Assembly (NCBI RefSeq): GCF_963576675.1
Contig: NC_088912.1
Coordinates: 13,911,001 to 13,975,000 of the forward strand
DNA: 64,000 nucleotides
Source: Euphorbia lathyris
Lineage: Eukaryota > Streptophyta > Magnoliopsida > Malpighiales > Euphorbiaceae
Reading direction: 5' to 3'
The position numbers and the translations under genes were made by a program. The notes under the pieces are model-generated. The model was given only the letters and a program-made list of their open reading frames with translations. It was not told the DNA's origin and did no database searches. Every line of letters starts with the position of its first letter. Position 1 is the first letter of the stretch. Shown here piece by piece: positions 59,372-64,000 of this stretch.

Positions 59372-59910
59372 CTAGGTTTTACATTTCTCCCAAATGCTAC
59401 CGAAATCGGGATCCGCCAGGTACTCTCCTCTAATATGTTCGAAGCAGTCGGTCTCCAGATTGACAGTTTTTATTAGTGCAAACCTACGACTCAAGGCGTC
59501 CGCCACTACGTTTTGTTTTCCCGCCTTATGGATAAGCTTATAGGGGAACTTATCTATGAAGGCGGACCATCGGGCATGCATGGAGCTTCGAAGTTGCTTC
59601 TGACTTCCTAGATACTTGAGGGCCTGATGGTCAGTGTAGAGAATGAATTCTTTCCCCACTAAGTAATGATCCCATACTTTCAATGCCCTCACTATGGCAT
59701 AAAATTCTTGATCATACGTTGCCCACTTTTGTCGTGCGTCACATAGCTTCTCACTGAAGTACGCAATGGGCCTTTTCTCTTGCATCAAAACACCACCAAT
59801 CCCAATTCCACTGGCATCACACTCAACTTCAAACAGTTTATCAAAATCAGGATACGCCAGCACTGGCGCTGTACTCAGTTTTTCTTTGATCAAGGCGAAG
59901 CTCTCTTCTT
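59372..59910 (-). pseudogene. Gypsy RNase H
   Basis: Continues the polyprotein frame after a TAG at about 59927, with the blocks [77 protein letters not shown] and [14 protein letters not shown] second TAG at 59372-59374 separates it from integrase in the same frame. Catalytic acidic residues appear present. Confidence 0.9.
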
Positions 59911-59920
59911 GGGCGTCCGC

Positions 59921-62746
59921 CTACTCGAACCCCTTTCCTTTCTTCAAACATTCTGTCAATGGGGCCACTATGGAACTGAAGTTCTTAATGAATCTTCGAT
60001 AAAATGTTGCTAGCCCATGAAAACTCCTGATGTCCCCCACATTCCTCGGAGTCGGCCATTCTCGGATGGCTCTCACCTTCTCTCCATCCACTTGGACACC
60101 GTCGCCACTAACCATGAATCCAAGGAAAACCAAACTTTCCATGACAAAGTCACACTTCTTGGTGTTGGTGAATAGCTGGTGTTTCCTTAACAGATCAAAT
60201 ACTGTCTGCAAGTGATTCTCATGATCCGCCAAGGTCTGGCTATGAATCAAAATATCATCAAAATACACAACTACGAACTTCCCAATCACCGGGCGAAGCA
60301 CCTGATTCATTAGCCTCATAAAAGTACTAGGGGCATTGGTCATCCCAAATGGCATCACTAACCACTCATACAATCCATCCCTAGTCTTGAAAGCAGTCTT
60401 CCATTCATCCCCAGCTCGAATACGTATCTGGTGATAACCGCTCCTGAGATCAATCTTGGATAAGACTTTAGATCCGCCAAGCTGGTCCAGCATATCATCC
60501 AACCTTGGAATGGGGAATTTGTACTTGATGGTGATCTTGTTGATGGCCTTACTATCAACACACATCCGCCAAGACCCATCCTTCTTCGGCGTAAGTAAAG
60601 CTGGAACGGCGCAAGGACTCATACTCTCCCTAACGTATCCCATCTCGATGAGTTCCTCCACTTTCTGTCTCATGATGTCGTTCTCCTTCGGACTCACTCG
60701 ATAGTGTGGGAGGCTTGGTAAGCTAGCCCGAGGCACAAGATCGATATGATGTTGGATGTCCCTCAAAGGTGGTAACCCACTGGGTAGCTCTTCCGGGAAC
60801 AGATCTTGATACTCGCCAAGTAGGCGGATCACTTTATTTGGCATTTCCCTCTTGCTCCTTTGTGCTGATTCGTGATTCACCTTTATCATGACCACATATA
60901 CCATCTGACTCTCTTCGCATTCGTTGACGAATGACTTGTGTGTGGGACAGACTACCAAGGTGGACTTCTCATCGGCCTTTGATTCCCTCATCATGGGTGT
61001 GAGTACGAACTTCACCCCATCCTTTATAAATCTGTAAGTATTCCTTCTTCCGGCGTGGATGGCGTCATTATCAAACTGCCAGGGTCTGCCCAATAGTAGG
61101 TGGCAGGCATCCATATCGACCACGTCACAACAGACTTCATCCTTATATTCGCCGATTTCAATAGGTACCTTACATCTCTGGCTTACTCTGAGTTCACCCA
61201 CATCCTTGATCCATCCAACCCTGTAGGGGTCAGGATGTGCCTCCGCCAGCAATCCAAACTTCCGAACGGCGCTGCTACTCACAATGTTCTCCTGACTACC
61301 ACTATCAATGATTACGTTGCATCGCCCTTTGTTCACAAGGCAACGAGTCCGGAATAGTTGATGCCTCTGATCGCCCTCTAGTCGGCTGGAGACTAATAAG
61401 CGTCTAACCACATGAATGGCGTATCTCCCTTCATCCGCCTCATCATCATCCTCTCCCAAGGGTTCACAATATACTTCATCCCCTTCTTCATAGTCTTCTT
61501 CACATCTTTCCACCATGTTAGCACTCTTCCTCCTAGGACACTCGTTGGATCTATGGCCTAGTTCATTGCACCTGAAACATTTAAAAGGCGCGGGCCTCGC
61601 ATATGGATTGTTGCTCTTAGGTGGTGTAGGTACCTCCTTGTATGGCCTAGTATCTCCAACAGATCCTCTTCCCACACTGTTAACCCTGACTCCACTGGCA
61701 CTCGCCACTTGCTTGCCTTTGTCATAAGACTTCACGTTATCCCTTCCTCTAGACGTATACTCGGTAGCGGCGGATCTCCGGGTTCGCCCGCTTAGTTGAG
61801 ATTCAGCCTTCAGGGCCAAATTCCTGGCATCTTGCACTCGAACCACCATCTGTGTGCCAATACAATCCTGGATGTTGTATCTCAACCCTTCTAGGTACCT
61901 AGAGGTCTTTTGGCTTTCAGTTTCAGACAAGTTGGCCCTAGCCGATAACCTTAAGAATTCTGAGGTATACTCATGGACACTTCGGGCACCTTGAGAGCAT
62001 CCTCTGTAGGAGCTGTAGATATACTGCTCATAGTCCGACGGTAAGAACCGCTCCCTCAACATCGCCTTCATTCGTAGCCAAGATCTAATCGGATCTCTGC
62101 CCCCTCTTCTTCTTTCTTCCCTCATCTGATCCCACCAAACTGATGCGCCACCCTTCAGGCGATACGCCACCAGCCTTACTTTCCTCTCATCAGGAATCCC
62201 AGCATATTCAAAGAAGCGCTCAACTTCCGATAACCAATCTAAGAACCCCTCTATATCCAGTTCACCACCAAAAGATGGTAAGTCTATGTTTAACTTAAAG
62301 ACATCATCCCTGTCAAAGTTTCCTAGATCTGGTTCTGCCCTAGCCATACCCACACGTCTGTTATCATTCGGGCCAACACTCATATTTCTAAAGGCACCAT
62401 TATCCCCAATATCCTCAAAATCATCACTATCGCTATCAGCGTTATGCACAAGGACAAAGTCAGGCCTTCTTACCTCAGGATCCCTATGACCCATTTGTGG
62501 ACGTGGTTGTTCAAGGGCTCCTTCCTTTCTCTGAGTTGATCCTCCTGCTGCGGATTGGATTAAGGACGGAACCTCCAGTTTGAAGTTTTCCAGGGAGGTG
62601 GTTAACTCCAGGAACTTTTGATCGGTCTGTCTCTGCCGCTCATGGCTGGCCTGAATCTGTTCCGCGAGGTGCTCCCTTAGCTCCTCATACATCCGGTCAC
62701 TGGTTTCCATGGAATCTTGCGGTTGTCGGGGTTGAACCATTGCCAA
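59921..62746 (-). pseudogene. Gypsy gag-protease-RT polyprotein
   Basis: 941 open codons from MAMVQPRQPQDSMETSDRMY. Gag capsid: INIDLPSFGGELDIEGFLDW-type region, VRLVAYRLKGGASVWWDQM, RFLPSDYEQYIYSSYRGCSQ. Zinc knuckle CFRCNELGHRSNEC near residue 400. Protease NVIIDSGSQENIV near residue 480. RT: LPPLRDIQHHIDLVPRASLP, KKDGSWRMCVDSKAIN, LSKIDLRSGYHQIRI, LVMPFGMTNAPSTFMRLMN, YFDDILIHS, and SFHGLATFYRRFIKNFS. All RT catalytic residues are intact. It ends at a TAG where relatives have tryptophan (FE-W-AD). Confidence 0.93.
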
Positions 62747-62772
62747 AAGAAGTTTCGGATCAGGAAACGATT

Positions 62773-62785
62773 GGCTCTGATACCA
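62773..62785 (-). other. Primer-binding site of the Reina-like element
   Basis: TGGTATCAGAGCC on the minus strand, two bases inside the 5' LTR, of tRNA-Met type. Confidence 0.85.
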
Positions 62786-62787
62786 AC

Positions 62788-63323
62788 TGATACGGATTGA
62801 AAGCGATAAATGGAGGTTTTAGTCGTAAACCAACAAAAATGTTCTTCTCAAGCTTAACTTGAAGGAGTGAATCCCGATAACAAGGTATAAACCTTAATTC
62901 TCAAAGAGAAATGATATTTGATTGATAAAAAGTTGTTCCATTCTTACAAAATGAGGGTATAAATACATCCCCTAATGACCGACGCTACCCTTATTAGGGT
63001 TACAAAAAGGCATAAGACAAAGGGCAAAATGGATAGTCTGCTCAGACAAGGAGTACGACGGCGCAGGTACGGAATGTCAGACTGTCTGTTGGTCGACTTG
63101 CTGAGGAAGTAATCTTGGCGATCCGCCCATGCTCATATGTGGATACGCCTTCTGGCGTACTCCTAGATCCGCCTTGCTCGCATGTCTTAGGGATCCGCCC
63201 TTCCAGGTGCATCCTATGTGAGCTTGATTCTTGAAGACCCGCTAGAGTCCGCGCGATCAGTGTGGCCAGTTCGGATGTCCGCATCACTTTATGCATTGTT
63301 TTGTGCATTGGTCATTTGTAACA
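62788..63323 (-). repeat. 5' LTR of the Reina-like element
   Basis: About 536 bp with TG/CA ends (plus strand TGATACGGATTG to TTTGTAACA). It contains several GATCCGCC words at 63120-63200. There is no partner LTR in the window, so the outer end is inferred. Confidence 0.65.
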
Positions 63324-64000
63324 ATTGCAATTTAATTGTCTCATCCGTATTAGAATATCCACATCTATAGTAGTCGCAAGGCCATGATTGAGGCCTATGA
63401 CCTTACTGCCAAGAAAGACTTAATGGCTCTGGATAAGCTTTCCCATGAATTCTACTGTCAGACTTTCTAAATTTTTAAGTTTCGGACATTCTGATTACAG
63501 TGCTGATATCTTTTATTTTTGTGACATGCCTAAGAATTGTTCCATTTGGAACTATAGGCATGATGCATAATACCTTTTCACCATTTATGCCACACTTGGC
63601 AAACTGTGGTCCACGGTTAATTTTGTGTATATTTTAGCATATTATCTTGTTTTCCCTTTTCCAGATTCAGTAAATTCTAATATTTGTTGAAGTATGCCTT
63701 TTCTTTTCTGATTTTTTCATTTTTGGGTTTGATTTTACCATTTTTTTCAATAGTATGAACCTCTCCTTTGGTTGTGTACGGGACGGACCAAGTCTGTTCG
63801 CATGCATGTCATATAGTTGCCATGACTATCATTAACTTTCTGATTAGCTAATATAATTTGATAGACGATTTTGGTCAATATCACTATGTACGGATGTTAT
63901 TTGTCATATTGCTGATTTGCTTTTATTTACCTTTTTATTTGTTTTGGAGTGACATGGATATTATTTGATGCTATCATAGCTCCATTTTGGTGGCCAGATC
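63324..64000. other. Intergenic to window end
   Basis: No gene, transposon terminus or repeat is recognised. Confidence 0.45.

Larger units (their letters stand above)
58821..63323 (-). mobile_element. Ty3/gypsy chromovirus-like element (Reina type), 3'-truncated
   Basis: Minus-strand element with 5' LTR, primer site, gag-protease-RT frame, RNase H and the first part of integrase. It ends at 58821 shortly after the second catalytic Asp of integrase, so the C-terminal integrase, any chromodomain, polypurine tract and 3' LTR are missing. The integrase phrase [20 protein letters not shown] and neighbours fit the Reina clade (inference). Three in-frame stops and no frameshifts were found. Confidence 0.9.

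Overview
This is a gene-poor, AT-rich piece of a flowering-plant nuclear genome, most likely a eudicot and probably pericentromeric or otherwise heterochromatic. The evidence is plant-type Ty1/copia, Ty3/gypsy (Athila-like and Reina-like), LINE, CACTA, MULE-type and Tourist-type elements, tRNA-Met primer sites, GT-AG splice sites, a ribosomal protein eS25 gene fragment and a plastid petA fragment. No intact host gene is visible. Almost every recognisable reading frame belongs to a transposon and carries stops or frameshifts.

Layout from left to right: a degenerate tandem repeat (40-370); a 5'-truncated copia remnant (724-3625); a nearly complete copia element with 214-bp LTRs and a 5-bp target duplication (4466-9339); a CACTA transposon with exact TIRs and a 3-bp target duplication that carries a petA piece and an intron-containing eS25 (RPS25) piece (10825-14062); a long-TIR MULE-like MITE (14535-15145); a LINE 3' fragment (15577-16270); decayed minus-strand host exons (18.2-19.9 kb and 24.1-24.8 kb); an Athila-like gag element without pol, truncated at both ends (19969-22938).

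The middle is built on a large duplication. Block A (25263-33162) and block B (40623-50814) are visibly near-identical. Both include the same upstream sequence and the same 3' LTR and adjoining interior of an Athila-like element. In A that element runs on through ORF1, gag, PBS and a cut 5' LTR (30062-37682) and abuts a LINE truncated at both ends (37683-40622). Block B alone received a 561-bp MITE and a 2-kb gag-only LTR retrotransposon that carries a foreign, intronless chromatin-protein-like reading frame (43121-45125). Its Athila interior was deleted, and the remaining LTR was cut by a SIRE-type copia element (51352-53935) whose LTR holds a Tourist MITE.

The right end contains a 200-bp MITE (54555-54754), a B3-domain pseudogene (about 55976-56185), a LINE RT scrap (about 56903-57385), one CACTA terminus (58031), a 248-bp copy of the SIRE LTR plus its MITE (58573-58820), and a 3'-truncated Reina-like gypsy element (58821-63323).

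The most interesting items are two independent gene captures (eS25 plus organellar DNA in a CACTA element; a DEK_C/CHZ-like acidic protein in a gag-only retrotransposon), and an array of nine 11-bp dyad sites (ACGC-CCC-GCGT) in the Athila-like LTR. The Athila copies also share inactivating lesions, which suggests a defective family moved by enzymes supplied in trans. Family names are recognised from motifs read by eye; no database search was run.
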